Shown here piece after piece: positions 16,398 through 25,060 of a DNA stretch of 64,000 nt; position 1 is the first letter of the stretch, and each line of letters begins with the position of its first letter. The DNA lies in assembly GCF_009674605.1 (NCBI RefSeq), contig NZ_WKJO01000001.1, positions 744,001 through 808,000 of the forward strand, given 5' to 3'. Origin of the DNA: Haloferax litoreum. Its GTDB lineage: Archaea > Halobacteriota > Halobacteria > Halobacteriales > Haloferacaceae. A program made the translations under genes and the position numbers. The notes beneath the pieces were generated by a model. That model was not told the DNA's origin. It searched no databases and saw only the letters and a program-made list of their open reading frames with translations.

Positions 16398-17978
16398 TCA
16401 GGCCGCGACCGCACGCTGTGCTGTCGCGTTCGTTTCGCTCTCGTTCGTCTGCTGGATGACGTAGCGTTGGCCGACCATCGGGTCGAGTAAACTGTCGATA
16501 GGGGCGCGGTCGTCGCGCAGAAGGGGCACGTCGTCTGTCGGTTCGTCGTTCCGGTACGACGAGAGTTCGGCGGCGAGGTCGATACCGACGTCGCGTTGCT
16601 GATTCCGCGCCTGCAACTCGTCGCGCGTCACGAGCGTCGCGTCTTTCGTCGCCACGACTTCGATGTTCTGGACGACGACGCTCCCGGCGGTGGGGAAACT
16701 GTACACCTGCGGATAGACACGGTTCATCGTCTTGTACTCCGCGCGGTAGAACTGCGAGGCGGGACCGGAGGGCGCGGAGATGACGTTCGCGAAGAGGATT
16801 CCGTCTTCGTCGAGTCGCTCCGAGGTGAGGCGCATGAACTCCACCGTCGTCAGTTCGAACGGAACCTTGTCCTTCCGGTAGGCGTCGAGGACGATGAGGT
16901 CGTACGTCTGGTTCGTCTCACGGAGGTACTGCCGCCCGTCCATGGTGTAGATGTTGAGTCGGTCGGACTCTTCGACACCGAAGTACTGCTTCGAGACGGA
17001 CACGACTTCGGGGTCTATCTCCACCACGTCCACGGTCACGTCGGGATACATCTCGTTGAACACTCGTGGGCCGGTGAACCCACCGCCGCCGACGAACAAC
17101 ACCCGGTCGATGTCGTCGGAGAGCAAGAACGGGACGTGGAAGTACGACGTGTAGTCGAAGACGTGTCGCGTCGGGTCGTCGAGGTCCATCGCGCTGTGCG
17201 GTTGCCCGTCGAGATAGAGCGTTCGCGTGTCGCCGGCGTCGACGACGCGGAGTTCCTGATACGCGGTCTGTGTGTGGTAGACCGTGGTCCCGGCGCTGTC
17301 GAGGCCGAGACCACCAGACATCGTGGCGGCGACGAGCAGAAGACTGACACCGACGCTCCAGTACACCTCGTGGCGACTGACGTTCGGGCGAGCGATGTGA
17401 ACTGCCGTAACCACCGAGATGACGCCCAGAACGAGGCCGATTTGGGGGACACTCAACGACGGGATGAGGACGAACGTCGTCGCGAACGCACCGACGATAC
17501 TCCCGATGGTTCCGACTGCGTAGACGTGGCCGGACGCGGCACCGACTTCGGACCGTCCCGACAGTTCCGCTGCGTACGGGCTGATATAGCCGAGGAGATA
17601 CGTTGGCGGGCCGAAGAGCAACGTAATCGCCGGGAGCGACGCGAATCGACTCGGCAGTGGCAACCCGGCCATCGACTGCAAGAAGAGGTCGCCGAGGAGG
17701 ATGACACCCGCGATGTACGCTGCCGTGGCGATGAACACGCGGACGAGGCGGTCGTTCGACGCCTGTTTCGCCTGTTTTCCGCCTCGATGATAGCCGAGAC
17801 TCAACGCGGCGAGGAAGACGCCGATGATACTCCCCCACGTGTAGATACTGCTGCCGAACTCGGGTGCAATCATCCGGCCCGCGAGAATCTCTAGTCCCAT
17901 ACTCGTGACGCCGGAGACGAACACCGCCAGTTCGGGCCGTGTCATCCGGAGAGGAGAGAGGGAGGGCGTCGAAGCCAT
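16398..17978 (-). CDS. Membrane-fused spermidine synthase-like protein
   Basis: The 526-residue protein has about seven membrane helices in its first 230 residues, including GLEILAGRMIAPEFGSSIYT, which is typical of this family. A Rossmann methyltransferase-like spermidine synthase domain follows (about 250-470) with VGGGGFTGP, VDVVEIDPEVV and YDLIVLDAYR. Soluble spermidine synthases transfer aminopropyl groups. Membrane-fused forms are common in haloarchaea and their substrate is not established, so polyamine synthesis should not be assumed. A TATA (ATTTAATAC, 18004-18011, minus) places the transcript start at this ATG. Confidence 0.88.
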   Translation of the reverse strand: MASTPSLSPLRMTRPELAVFVSGVTSMGLEILAGRMIAPEFGSSIYTWGSIIGVFLAALSLGYHRGGKQAKQASNDRLVRVFIATAAYIAGVILLGDLFLQSMAGLPLPSRFASLPAITLLFGPPTYLLGYISPYAAELSGRSEVGAASGHVYAVGTIGSIVGAFATTFVLIPSLSVPQIGLVLGVISVVTAVHIARPNVSRHEVYWSVGVSLLLVAATMSGGLGLDSAGTTVYHTQTAYQELRVVDAGDTRTLYLDGQPHSAMDLDDPTRHVFDYTSYFHVPFLLSDDIDRVLFVGGGGFTGPRVFNEMYPDVTVDVVEIDPEVVSVSKQYFGVEESDRLNIYTMDGRQYLRETNQTYDLIVLDAYRKDKVPFELTTVEFMRLTSERLDEDGILFANVISAPSGPASQFYRAEYKTMNRVYPQVYSFPTAGSVVVQNIEVVATKDATLVTRDELQARNQQRDVGIDLAAELSSYRNDEPTDDVPLLRDDRAPIDSLLDPMVGQRYVIQQTNESETNATAQRAVAA

Positions 17979-18068
17979 ACTGAACTCGTAAGGGCCAGAC
18001 AGGTATTAAATCACACCAGTGACACCTGCGAGAGTGTCGGTGCGGAGGACTCGGAGGAATGATGAATT

Positions 18069-19250
18069 CTACAGCATCGAGATGCCGGTGAAGATGACGT
18101 ATCCGGCGACGAACGAGAGCGCGAACGACCCCGCCCACGCCCCGAGCGTCTTGAAAACCTTCCCGCGACTGATGCCCGAACCACCAGAGATTGCCGCCCC
18201 ACTTCCGATGATTGCGGAGACGACGATTTCGTTGAACGAGACGGGGACACCGAGGAAGACGGCGACCTGTGCGATGAGGAACGAAGGAATCAACGCCGAA
18301 ATCGCCCGACGTGGGCCAAGCGACGAGTAATCCTGTGAGAGCGATTTAATCATCCGAGGCGCGCCCATCCACGCTCCGACGAGGATACCGAACCCGCCGC
18401 CGACGAGGACGGCAGTGAGTGGAATCGACATCGTATCGAAGAGCGGGAGCAGTGGTCCGACGGCGAGTCCGACCTGCGACCCGCCGGCCGAGAAAGCGAC
18501 GAGAGAACCGAGTGCGAGGAGGAACCGGTTCATCGCCCGGTGTTCGTCACGGTGGATGTCGAATCGGACGAGCGCAGCGATACCGACTGCGAAGAGGAGT
18601 GTCACGACGAGTGGGCCACGTGCGGTCATCGAGTCGAGCGACGCACCGACGACGCTCGCAAGCGATTGGCCGCCGTCTGGCCCACCGAGGACGGCGAACT
18701 CGATGTTGGCGACGACGGCGCTGACGCTGGCGGCGAGCGCAGGGATACAGATAGACTCGGGTGCCCACTCACGCGAGAGCACGCGGGCGAGTCCGTAGGC
18801 GAGTCCCCCTCCGACGAAGGGCGTGAGTACCCACACCGACGCGATTTCTTGGTACTTCGCCCACGCCGGGGCACCGCCGAGTGCGATGCCGATACCGATG
18901 ACCGCACCGGTGACCGTGAACGCCGTCGCAATCGGGATTCCGGTCACGATGCCAATGGCCATGAGGCCACCCGCGAGGAGTAAGACGACGACGGCGGCAA
19001 TCGGTGAGAGCGAGACGCCGTCGATGAGACCGGTCCCGATAGCGGCTGAAACGCTCCCACCTTGGACGACAGCACCCAGAAACGCGATGACACCGACGAC
19101 GAGTCCCGCGCGCATTATCGAGATGGCGTTCGCGCCGACTGCCGGTGCGAACGGCGTCGCACCCGCCGACCCGGCACCGATTATCCACGCCATGAACAGG
19201 CTCACTGCACTCGCCACGGCGACGAGGGCCAGAGACAACACATCAACCAT
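18069..19250 (-). CDS. PiT family inorganic phosphate transporter, copy 1
   Basis: The 393-residue polytopic protein carries the duplicated PiT signature: GANAISIMRAG near residue 40 and SFNEIVVSAIIGSGAA near residue 345, each in an inverted half. PiT proteins take up phosphate with sodium or protons. It is a paralogue of the product encoded at 23569-24765, with the same helix pattern and many identical blocks. No PhoU-like DUF47 gene sits beside it, unlike many archaeal PiT genes. A TATA-like CTTAAG about 90 bp upstream (around 19340) may be its promoter. Confidence 0.92.
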   Translation of the reverse strand: MVDVLSLALVAVASAVSLFMAWIIGAGSAGATPFAPAVGANAISIMRAGLVVGVIAFLGAVVQGGSVSAAIGTGLIDGVSLSPIAAVVVLLLAGGLMAIGIVTGIPIATAFTVTGAVIGIGIALGGAPAWAKYQEIASVWVLTPFVGGGLAYGLARVLSREWAPESICIPALAASVSAVVANIEFAVLGGPDGGQSLASVVGASLDSMTARGPLVVTLLFAVGIAALVRFDIHRDEHRAMNRFLLALGSLVAFSAGGSQVGLAVGPLLPLFDTMSIPLTAVLVGGGFGILVGAWMGAPRMIKSLSQDYSSLGPRRAISALIPSFLIAQVAVFLGVPVSFNEIVVSAIIGSGAAISGGSGISRGKVFKTLGAWAGSFALSFVAGYVIFTGISML

Positions 19251-19585
19251 CGGAACGCTCGGGAGAGACCATCATGCTTCGAATTCGGAGGCGGGCAGTC
19301 TGTCTACAGGTGGAGGTTCTCAGTCGGGGTCAATTAAGTCTTAAGATAGTGTTTCACATTGGCCGCAATACTAATCAGAATCTCGGGGACGATTGTGCAT
19401 TGAAAGCGTGGTAGAGAGAATTTCACTCCATGGGTTGTGACTCGCCACCTTACAAACGGCCCACGGCTATACAATTCTGTGTGGTGGACGGACACTGTCG
19501 TCGGAGACGGCCCACGAGAGGGATAGCGCAGAGAGAAAGAGAGGGGGCGCGAAGGTTCATATACGAAGCCGAGACCAGACACCCC
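19251..19585. other. Intergenic region between phosphate transporter and Cas4-like gene
   Basis: A relatively AT-rich 335-bp divergent spacer with no gene that I accept. It holds a palindromic AATTAAGTCTTAAG stretch near 19331-19344 that could promote the transporter on the minus strand. It also has the TATA box TTCATATA (19556-19563), whose centre lies 26 bp before the GTG start of the Cas4-like gene. Confidence 0.55.
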
Positions 19586-20248
19586 GTGTCGTCACGAATC
19601 GCCGTCTCGGACCTTGCACACGCCGCGTATTGCCCACGGCAACTCTACTACGCGCGCCGCGACAGCGACAGAGAACCGCCGCCTACCGTCGGCGACGTTC
19701 GCGCTCTCGCGTTCGAGTACACGTCTCTCGTCGACGCCAGCGACGACGAACTCACTGCCAAGCCACTGGCGACCACCCCCACCACGTACCGGCGGAATCT
19801 CCGCCGACTCCGCGAGCGAGACGAGTGGGAGTCGCTGACGAACCCAACGGGCAAGGACGTCGTACTCACGGGGAAAGACTGCCGCGGCGTCGCGCACAAA
19901 CTCGTCGGCGACCCCCCAGTCCCGTCGTTCGTCTCCCCGGGGACGCCGCCCGAGCGAGGCGTGTGGGAACCCCAGCGAGTCCGGGCCGTCGCGTTGGCTA
20001 AGGCCCTGTCGTGGGAACGAAAATCAGCAGTCGAGCGAGCGTTCGTCGAGTATCCAGCAGTCGGTGTCGTCCGACCCGTCCGACTCACGACACAGAACAA
20101 AGCGGCGTACCGTCGAGCACTCAGGATTGCACGCGGACTCGACTTCGTCCCACCGCGTCTCCGTAACTCGGCGAAGTGCGAGGGGTGCGCCTACCGAGAG
20201 CAGTGTGGGGTCAAGACGCGCTCGTTGCGCTCACTCGTTGGCTTCTAA
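19586..20248 (+). CDS. Solitary Cas4-like (DUF83) protein
   Basis: Started at the GTG that a TATA box places at the transcript start, the protein has 220 residues. It keeps the four cysteines that hold a 4Fe-4S cluster in Cas4/RecB-like nucleases: C16 (in AAYCPRQLYY) and C198, C201, C207 (CEGCAYREQC). The PD-(D/E)xK core looks unusual: the place where an Asp is expected reads CRGVAHKL. The QNKAAYRRA motif near 178 is present. No CRISPR array or other cas genes are in the window. Likely a DNA repair or DNA-end-processing protein, or a non-catalytic relative. Its 3' end overlaps the convergent sua5 gene by 18 bp. Confidence 0.8.
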   Translation: MSSRIAVSDLAHAAYCPRQLYYARRDSDREPPPTVGDVRALAFEYTSLVDASDDELTAKPLATTPTTYRRNLRRLRERDEWESLTNPTGKDVVLTGKDCRGVAHKLVGDPPVPSFVSPGTPPERGVWEPQRVRAVALAKALSWERKSAVERAFVEYPAVGVVRPVRLTTQNKAAYRRALRIARGLDFVPPRLRNSAKCEGCAYREQCGVKTRSLRSLVGF

Positions 20249-20824
20249 CCACGCCTCGATGTCGTCGGCCATCGCGCCACGGCGGTGGATGACACCTTGG
20301 CCGGGGTCGACGACGGTACTCTCGGTCCCCGGCGTCGTCCCACCGTCGACGACGACAGCGACGGCGTCGCGGATTTCGTCCGAGAGTTGTTCGGGGTGCG
20401 TGATGCTCCCGGTCCCAGAACGGTTCGCGCTGGTCGCCGTCACTGGCGTCTCCGCCGCGCGGAAGAGTCGGCGTGCGAGTCCGTGGTCGGGGACGCGGAC
20501 ACCGACACGGTCACGTCCGGCGACGAGTACGTCCGGAAGCGTATCGCGGCGTTCGACGACGACGGTCACCGGGCCGGGGAGAAATCGGCGCATGAACGCC
20601 TCCTCACGCTCGTCGGCGACGACGTGTTCGAGTGCCGCGTCGACGTCCGGGAACCCGGCCGAGAGCGGTTTCGAACGGGCTCTGCCTTTGATGTCGAAGA
20701 CGCGTTCGACGGCCGCCGGGTCCGTCGCGTCCGCGCCCATCCCGTAGACAGTCTCGGTCGGATAGACCACCGCCTCACCGCGGCGAATGGCGGCGGCCGC
20801 CGCCGCAACGTCGTCGTCACTCAT
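20231..20824 (-). CDS. L-threonylcarbamoyladenylate synthase (Sua5/YrdC)
   Basis: The 197-residue YrdC domain protein makes threonylcarbamoyl-AMP from threonine, bicarbonate and ATP, the first step of t6A37 modification in tRNAs. Diagnostic motifs are VVYPTETVYGMGADATD (about residues 19-35), KGRARSKPLS (about 46-55) and TATSANRSG (about 130-138). The C-terminal Sua5 domain is absent, so it is the YrdC form. An upstream in-frame extension to 21010 is arginine-rich nonsense, and the ATG at 20824 fits the family. Confidence 0.93.
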   Translation of the reverse strand: MSDDDVAAAAAAIRRGEAVVYPTETVYGMGADATDPAAVERVFDIKGRARSKPLSAGFPDVDAALEHVVADEREEAFMRRFLPGPVTVVVERRDTLPDVLVAGRDRVGVRVPDHGLARRLFRAAETPVTATSANRSGTGSITHPEQLSDEIRDAVAVVVDGGTTPGTESTVVDPGQGVIHRRGAMADDIEAWLEANE

Positions 20825-20940
20825 GGGCGAATCGAGGAACGACGGGCGAAAAAGCGTGACGAAACAGGGTCTCGTGGACGGGTGAAGCGGGACGGAACGA
20901 GACGAAGATGCGGAACGAGAGTACGAGCGACGAACCCGGA

Positions 20941-21447
20941 TTAGCGTTCGTCGACTGCGGCGACGATTTCGTCGTAGTCGGGGAAGTCCGGCCATTCGTC
21001 TGCGACCCACGCGTACTGAATTTCGCGCGTCTCGTCGAGGAGGAACACGGCCGGTCGATGTTCGGTGATACCGGTCATGTCGTCCAGGTCGTTCTCGATA
21101 CCGTAGTCGGCCGCAACGTCTGCCGCGGGGTCCGAGAAGAACCGCGCGTCGACGTCGCGTTCGGCGACGAACGTCTTGTGCTCGTACGGAGACGAGATAG
21201 AGACGCCGACGGCCTGAACCTCCTCGGGGACGCCTCGGTCACGGAGGTTGTTCCAGACGTACGTCGACGGGAACGCGCCGTCCATCGTGTGGAAGACGAG
21301 GAGGACGGGACCCTCGTCTGTCAGGTCGGACAGTGAGGTGTCTTCCCAGAACTCGTCGCCGACGAGCGGTCGGGTGAAGTCCGGTGCGGTGTCGCCGACA
21401 CCGGGCGCGTCGTGTGGCGGAAGTTCGACGACGTCGAAGTCGACCAT
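20941..21447 (-). CDS. Peroxiredoxin-like redoxin without cysteines
   Basis: The 168-residue protein has the AhpC/TSA thioredoxin-like fold (DTAPDFTRPLVGDEFWEDTS, LLVFHTMDGAFPSTYVWNNL, AVGVSISSPYEHKTFV). It contains no cysteine at all, so the peroxidatic Cys normally found after the TxxC motif is missing (the position reads HTMDGAFPSTY). Its ATG overlaps the stop of the glutaredoxin gene (TAATG), so the two are translated together. It may be a scaffold or partner of that glutaredoxin rather than a peroxidase. Relatives in haloarchaea would show whether the loss is general. Confidence 0.85.
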   Translation of the reverse strand: MVDFDVVELPPHDAPGVGDTAPDFTRPLVGDEFWEDTSLSDLTDEGPVLLVFHTMDGAFPSTYVWNNLRDRGVPEEVQAVGVSISSPYEHKTFVAERDVDARFFSDPAADVAADYGIENDLDDMTGITEHRPAVFLLDETREIQYAWVADEWPDFPDYDEIVAAVDER

Positions 21448-21716
21448 TATGCGACCTCCCCGTTCCCGTAGGTGCTCTCGAGGTAGTCGACGATGTTGGC
21501 CGACTCGGACATCGTGACGCCGGTGTTGTCGTCGACGATGGCGGGGACGGTCCGTTTCCCGGAGACACGCTTCACGACGTTTCGGTCGGAGTGCATCGGT
21601 TCGACGAAGCGAGAGTGGTAGTCGAGTCCCTGCTCGTCGAGGACACGAACGACCCGCTCGCAGTACGGACACGCCTGCAACCGATACAGGGTAATCGCCG
21701 GCTGGTCGTCGGACAT
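21447..21716 (-). CDS. Glutaredoxin / GST N-terminal domain protein
   Basis: The 89-residue thioredoxin-fold protein has the redox motif CPYC (C16-C19) and the cis-proline loop KRTVPAIVDDNTGVTMSES, typical of glutaredoxin or a GST N-terminal domain. It should reduce disulfides in the cytoplasm using a low-molecular thiol such as the gamma-glutamylcysteine of haloarchaea. An extra GTG start six bases upstream is possible. The stop codon overlaps the start of the redoxin gene, forming a two-gene operon. Confidence 0.9.
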   Translation of the reverse strand: MSDDQPAITLYRLQACPYCERVVRVLDEQGLDYHSRFVEPMHSDRNVVKRVSGKRTVPAIVDDNTGVTMSESANIVDYLESTYGNGEVA

Positions 21717-21876
21717 GGACACTCGTTAGGACGAGCCCCGCCTAAGCTCTTCGCTCGCGGGTATCCACGCCGCAATGCCGCACGGGAAATCGATTTTTCC
21801 ACCGACCGTGGTCCGGTCTGTCGGTGTTGCCGAGGGCAACTCTTAATTCCGGTGCCATGCAAGACTTCGTAGTTAC

Positions 21877-23268
21877 ATGGGTTTGCCGCCGCTACTCTCA
21901 CTTCCAGCCACGTTCCTCGCACCCCTACAAGCCTCGAACGTCCCGCTGGACGACACGACAATCACGGTCCTCGGTGGGGCCGCGATTCTCGTACTCATCG
22001 CGCTCTCGGCGTTCTTCTCGTCGTCTGAGATTGCGATGTTCTCGCTGGCGAAGCACCGCGTCGACTCACTAGTCGAAGAAGGAGTCCCGGGTGCTGAGCG
22101 GGTGAAAGCACTCAAGGAAGACCCACACCGCCTGCTGGTCACCATCCTCGTTGGCAACAACATCGTCAACATCGCCATGTCGGCGCTGGCGACGGGTCTC
22201 CTCGCAGTCCTCGACTTCGGCCCCGGTGAGTCTGTGCTCATCTCGACGTTCGGTATCACGACGCTCGTCTTGCTGTTCGGCGAGAGCGCACCGAAGTCCT
22301 ACGCAGTCGAGAACACGGAGTCGTGGTCGCTTCGCATCGCCCGCCCCCTGAAGTACGCGGAACTAGTCTTACTTCCGCTCGTCGTCATCTTCGACTACCT
22401 GACGCGCTTTATCAACCGCATCACGGGCGGCCAGACGGCCATCGAAGCGACGTACATCACCCGCGACGAGATTCAGAACCTCATCGAGACGGGCGAACGC
22501 GAGGGTGTCATCGAAGAGGAGGAACGCGAGATGCTCGACCGTATCTTCCGGTTCAACTCCACCATCGCGAAGGAGGTCATGACGCCGCGCCTCGACATGA
22601 CTGCCGTCCCGAAAGACGCGACCATCGACGAGGCAATCGAGACGTGTGTGCAGGCGGACCACGAACGCGTGCCCGTCTACGACGGCAACCTCGACAACAT
22701 CATCGGCATCGTCAACATCCGAAACCTCGTCCGCGAGCAGTATTACGGTGAACGCGGCGTGAGTCTCGCAGACATCGTCTCGCCGACGCTCCACGTCCCC
22801 GAGTCGAAGAACGTCGACGAACTCATGGCCGAGATGCAAGACACGCGGATGCAGATGGTCATCGTCATCGACGAGTTCGGGACCACCGAGGGTCTCATCA
22901 CCCTCGAAGACATGGTCGAAGAAATCGTCGGCGACATCCTCGAAGGCGACGAGGAAGAACCGTTCGAGGAAGTCGACCAAGACACGTTCCTCGTCCGCGG
23001 TGAGGTCAACATCGACGAGGTGAACGAGATGCTCGACATCGAACTCCCGGAAGGTGAAGAGTTCGAGACGCTCGCGGGATTCATCTTCAACCGTGCCGGG
23101 AGACTCGTCGAGGAGGGCGAAGAGATATCCTACGGGAACATCGTCATCCGCATCGAACAGGTCGACAACACCCGCATCATGAAAGCCCGCATTCGGACCA
23201 ACGTGGGCGTCGAAGACGACGCGAGCGACGACGACGACGAAGAAGCAGAAGTCGAGACGGACGTCTGA
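21877..23268 (+). CDS. CNNM/CorC-type membrane protein (DUF21, CBS pair, CorC_HlyC)
   Basis: The 463-residue protein has an N-terminal DUF21 domain with four membrane segments (about residues 30-200; AFFSSSEIAMFSLAKHRVDS, FGESAPKSYAVEN). A CBS pair (about 235-350; MTPRLDMTAVPKDATIDEAI, IDEFGTTEGLITLEDMVEEI) and a C-terminal CorC_HlyC domain (about 360-445) follow. Such proteins are linked to Mg2+/Co2+ efflux or homeostasis; the older hemolysin label is misleading. The highly acidic tail is a halophile trait. A TATA-like TCTTAATT lies about 32 bp upstream. Confidence 0.93.
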   Translation: MGLPPLLSLPATFLAPLQASNVPLDDTTITVLGGAAILVLIALSAFFSSSEIAMFSLAKHRVDSLVEEGVPGAERVKALKEDPHRLLVTILVGNNIVNIAMSALATGLLAVLDFGPGESVLISTFGITTLVLLFGESAPKSYAVENTESWSLRIARPLKYAELVLLPLVVIFDYLTRFINRITGGQTAIEATYITRDEIQNLIETGEREGVIEEEEREMLDRIFRFNSTIAKEVMTPRLDMTAVPKDATIDEAIETCVQADHERVPVYDGNLDNIIGIVNIRNLVREQYYGERGVSLADIVSPTLHVPESKNVDELMAEMQDTRMQMVIVIDEFGTTEGLITLEDMVEEIVGDILEGDEEEPFEEVDQDTFLVRGEVNIDEVNEMLDIELPEGEEFETLAGFIFNRAGRLVEEGEEISYGNIVIRIEQVDNTRIMKARIRTNVGVEDDASDDDDEEAEVETDV

Positions 23269-23296
23269 TTCGAGCGTCGGGTTTCTGTCCGTGTTC

Positions 23297-23572
23297 TCAG
23301 CCGAGGAGTGTAAACGACAACAGGACGAGCGCGAGCGAGACCAACGTGAGGACGAGGAGTCCACGAGGGTCTGCAGTGCCGTCGTGGAGGCGCTGTGCGC
23401 GCGTCCGGAACCGAATCGCGAGGAAGAACCCGCCGAGGCCGACAGTCCCGAACGAGAATCCACGGAGAGAGAGACCGGTCACGATTGCCATCGCGACGTG
23501 ATAGACCCCAAAGCCCGCCCAGAGGGCGGCGACGAGGTTGGCGAGTGCTACGCGGAGACCACGAACGTTCAC
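23297..23572 (-). CDS. Small three-helix membrane protein coupled to PiT copy 2
   Basis: The GTG at 23572 overlaps the transporter stop (GTGA), giving 91 residues with about three hydrophobic segments (ALANLVAALWAGFGVYHVAM, GTVGLGGFFLAIRF, LLVLTLVSLALVLLSFTLL). Translational coupling to the phosphate transporter suggests a subunit or assembly factor, but no family is recognised. Longer readings of this frame to 24067 run through the transporter gene and are rejected. Confidence 0.7.
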   Translation of the reverse strand: MNVRGLRVALANLVAALWAGFGVYHVAMAIVTGLSLRGFSFGTVGLGGFFLAIRFRTRAQRLHDGTADPRGLLVLTLVSLALVLLSFTLLG

Positions 23573-24765
23573 ACAGGAAATACGCTCGACACGAGCGTAA
23601 AGACGCCGTACCCCAGACCGAACGCGAGGACCAGCGATCCAATCCACGCGAGGACGGTGTACAGCATCTTGCGCTTCGAGACGCCGGCCCCGCCCGCCGC
23701 GAAGCCCGACCCGATGATGGCACTCACGATAATCTCGTTGAACGAGACTGGGACGCCCAGCGCAACGGCCGTCTGTGCGATTGCGAACGACGGAATCATC
23801 GCCGCGATAGAGCGGCGTGGCCCGAGCGAGGAGTAGTCCTGTGCGAGCGCCTTTATCATGCGTGGGGCACCAGTCCACGACCCTGCGAGGAGGCCGATAC
23901 CACCGCCGACGAGGAGTGCGGGGAGCGGAACGGCCACGGCGTCGAGGAGGGGGACGAGTGGCCCAATCGCCAGTCCGACCTGACTGCCTCCAGCAGAGAA
24001 CGCGACGAGGCCCCCGAGGACGAGGAGGAACCAACGCTGCCCCCGAACCGGGTCGGTGCGCATCCACCGGGTGACGACGGCCCCCGCGACGACACCGACG
24101 AACAGCATACTCGCGACGAACCAGACTGATTCACCGAACCCGACACCGGCGAGGTCGACGGCGGACGCGCGTGCTATCGACGCGGACGACCCGTCTGCAC
24201 CGAGACCGGCGAACTCCATGTTGGCGACGAGGAGACCGACGATGCCCGCCAAGACGGGGACAGTCGCCGCCTCGGAGAACCGCTCGGAGCGAAGCGCCCG
24301 GGCAGTCGCGTACGACGCCCCGCCGCCGACGAACGGTGTGAGCACCCACAGCGAAGCGATTTGTTGGTACTTCGGCCACGCGGGGTCGCCGCCCATCGCG
24401 AGGCCGACGCCGACCACAGCGCCCGTGACGGTGAATGCGGTCGCAATCGGGTACCCAGCGAAGACGCCGATAGCGACGAGGATTGCCGCCGTGAGAAGCG
24501 CGATGACGGCCGCGGTCACGCTGAGCGTGACGCCGCCGACAAGTTCGGTCCCGACCGCGTTCGTGACGTTCGCGCCCTGTAAGATGGCACCGGAGAACCC
24601 GAGGAGACCGACGATGAATCCGGCGCGCATGACCGAGATGGCGTTCGCACCGACTGCCGGCGCGAAGGGTGTCGACCCCGACGACCCGGCGCCGATGGCC
24701 CACGCCATGAACAGACTGGCGAGTGCAGCGACGGCGAGTGTGAGGAGCGTCCCGACCGCTACCAC
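23569..24765 (-). CDS. PiT family inorganic phosphate transporter, copy 2
   Basis: The 398-residue PiT protein has both signature blocks (GANAISVMRAG and SFNEIIVSAIIGSGFA) and is clearly a paralogue of the 18069-19250 product. It starts at GTG, 42 bp after a 55-residue membrane protein gene, and overlaps the following small membrane gene by 4 bp, so three genes form one operon. Expected role: low-affinity phosphate uptake across the cytoplasmic membrane, driven by a cation gradient. Confidence 0.92.
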   Translation of the reverse strand: MVAVGTLLTLAVAALASLFMAWAIGAGSSGSTPFAPAVGANAISVMRAGFIVGLLGFSGAILQGANVTNAVGTELVGGVTLSVTAAVIALLTAAILVAIGVFAGYPIATAFTVTGAVVGVGLAMGGDPAWPKYQQIASLWVLTPFVGGGASYATARALRSERFSEAATVPVLAGIVGLLVANMEFAGLGADGSSASIARASAVDLAGVGFGESVWFVASMLFVGVVAGAVVTRWMRTDPVRGQRWFLLVLGGLVAFSAGGSQVGLAIGPLVPLLDAVAVPLPALLVGGGIGLLAGSWTGAPRMIKALAQDYSSLGPRRSIAAMIPSFAIAQTAVALGVPVSFNEIIVSAIIGSGFAAGGAGVSKRKMLYTVLAWIGSLVLAFGLGYGVFTLVSSVFPV

Positions 24766-24807
24766 AGGAACACCACCCGTGTTCCATCCTGAATGGTCGA
24801 CACCATT

Positions 24808-24975
24808 CTAGCGGCGTCTTGCGTCGTCGTAACCCTCGCGCAGTCCGAGGAGTGTCCGTCGAACGAGGAGATACGCGAAGAAGACGAAGAGCAACATCAC
24901 GACGAGCAACCCAGTGAACACTGGGTCACCGGCGAGAAAGTCGACGATGCCGTCTACGACCAGAGGGTCGGTCAT
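24808..24975 (-). CDS. Single-pass small membrane protein
   Basis: The 55-residue protein (MTDPLVVDGIVDFLAGDP, then a hydrophobic helix VFTGLLVVMLLFVFFAYLLV, then a basic RRTLLGLREGYDDARRR tail) has one helix with a cytoplasmic basic end. A TATA box on the minus strand (CTATA, 25001-25005) is centred 28 bp upstream of the ATG at 24975, so this is the first gene of the phosphate transporter operon. A role as an accessory or regulatory peptide of the transporter is inference. Confidence 0.7.
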   Translation of the reverse strand: MTDPLVVDGIVDFLAGDPVFTGLLVVMLLFVFFAYLLVRRTLLGLREGYDDARRR

Positions 24976-25032
24976 GTGCGAGGATTCCGAGGGCACCGGG
25001 TATAGCCATTTCGGCGTCGGAACGTCACAGAA

Positions 25033-25039
25033 CATTAAC
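25033..25039 (+). promoter_or_regulatory. TATA box for the membrane-anchored regulator gene
   Basis: CATTAAC is centred 25 bp before the ATG at 25061. It lies back to back with the minus-strand TATA of the phosphate transporter operon (25001-25005), so one bound regulator could affect both. Confidence 0.55.
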
Positions 25040-25060
25040 ACTCATGCTGAAAAGGTATGA

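Noticed and set aside
19586-20248. Possible CRISPR-Cas locus suggested by the Cas4-like gene
   Set aside because: No repeat-spacer array and no other cas genes occur anywhere in the window.
22369-23463. A 364-residue minus-strand frame opposite the CNNM-type gene
   Set aside because: Antisense shadow; low-complexity Val/Asp-rich sequence with no start signal.
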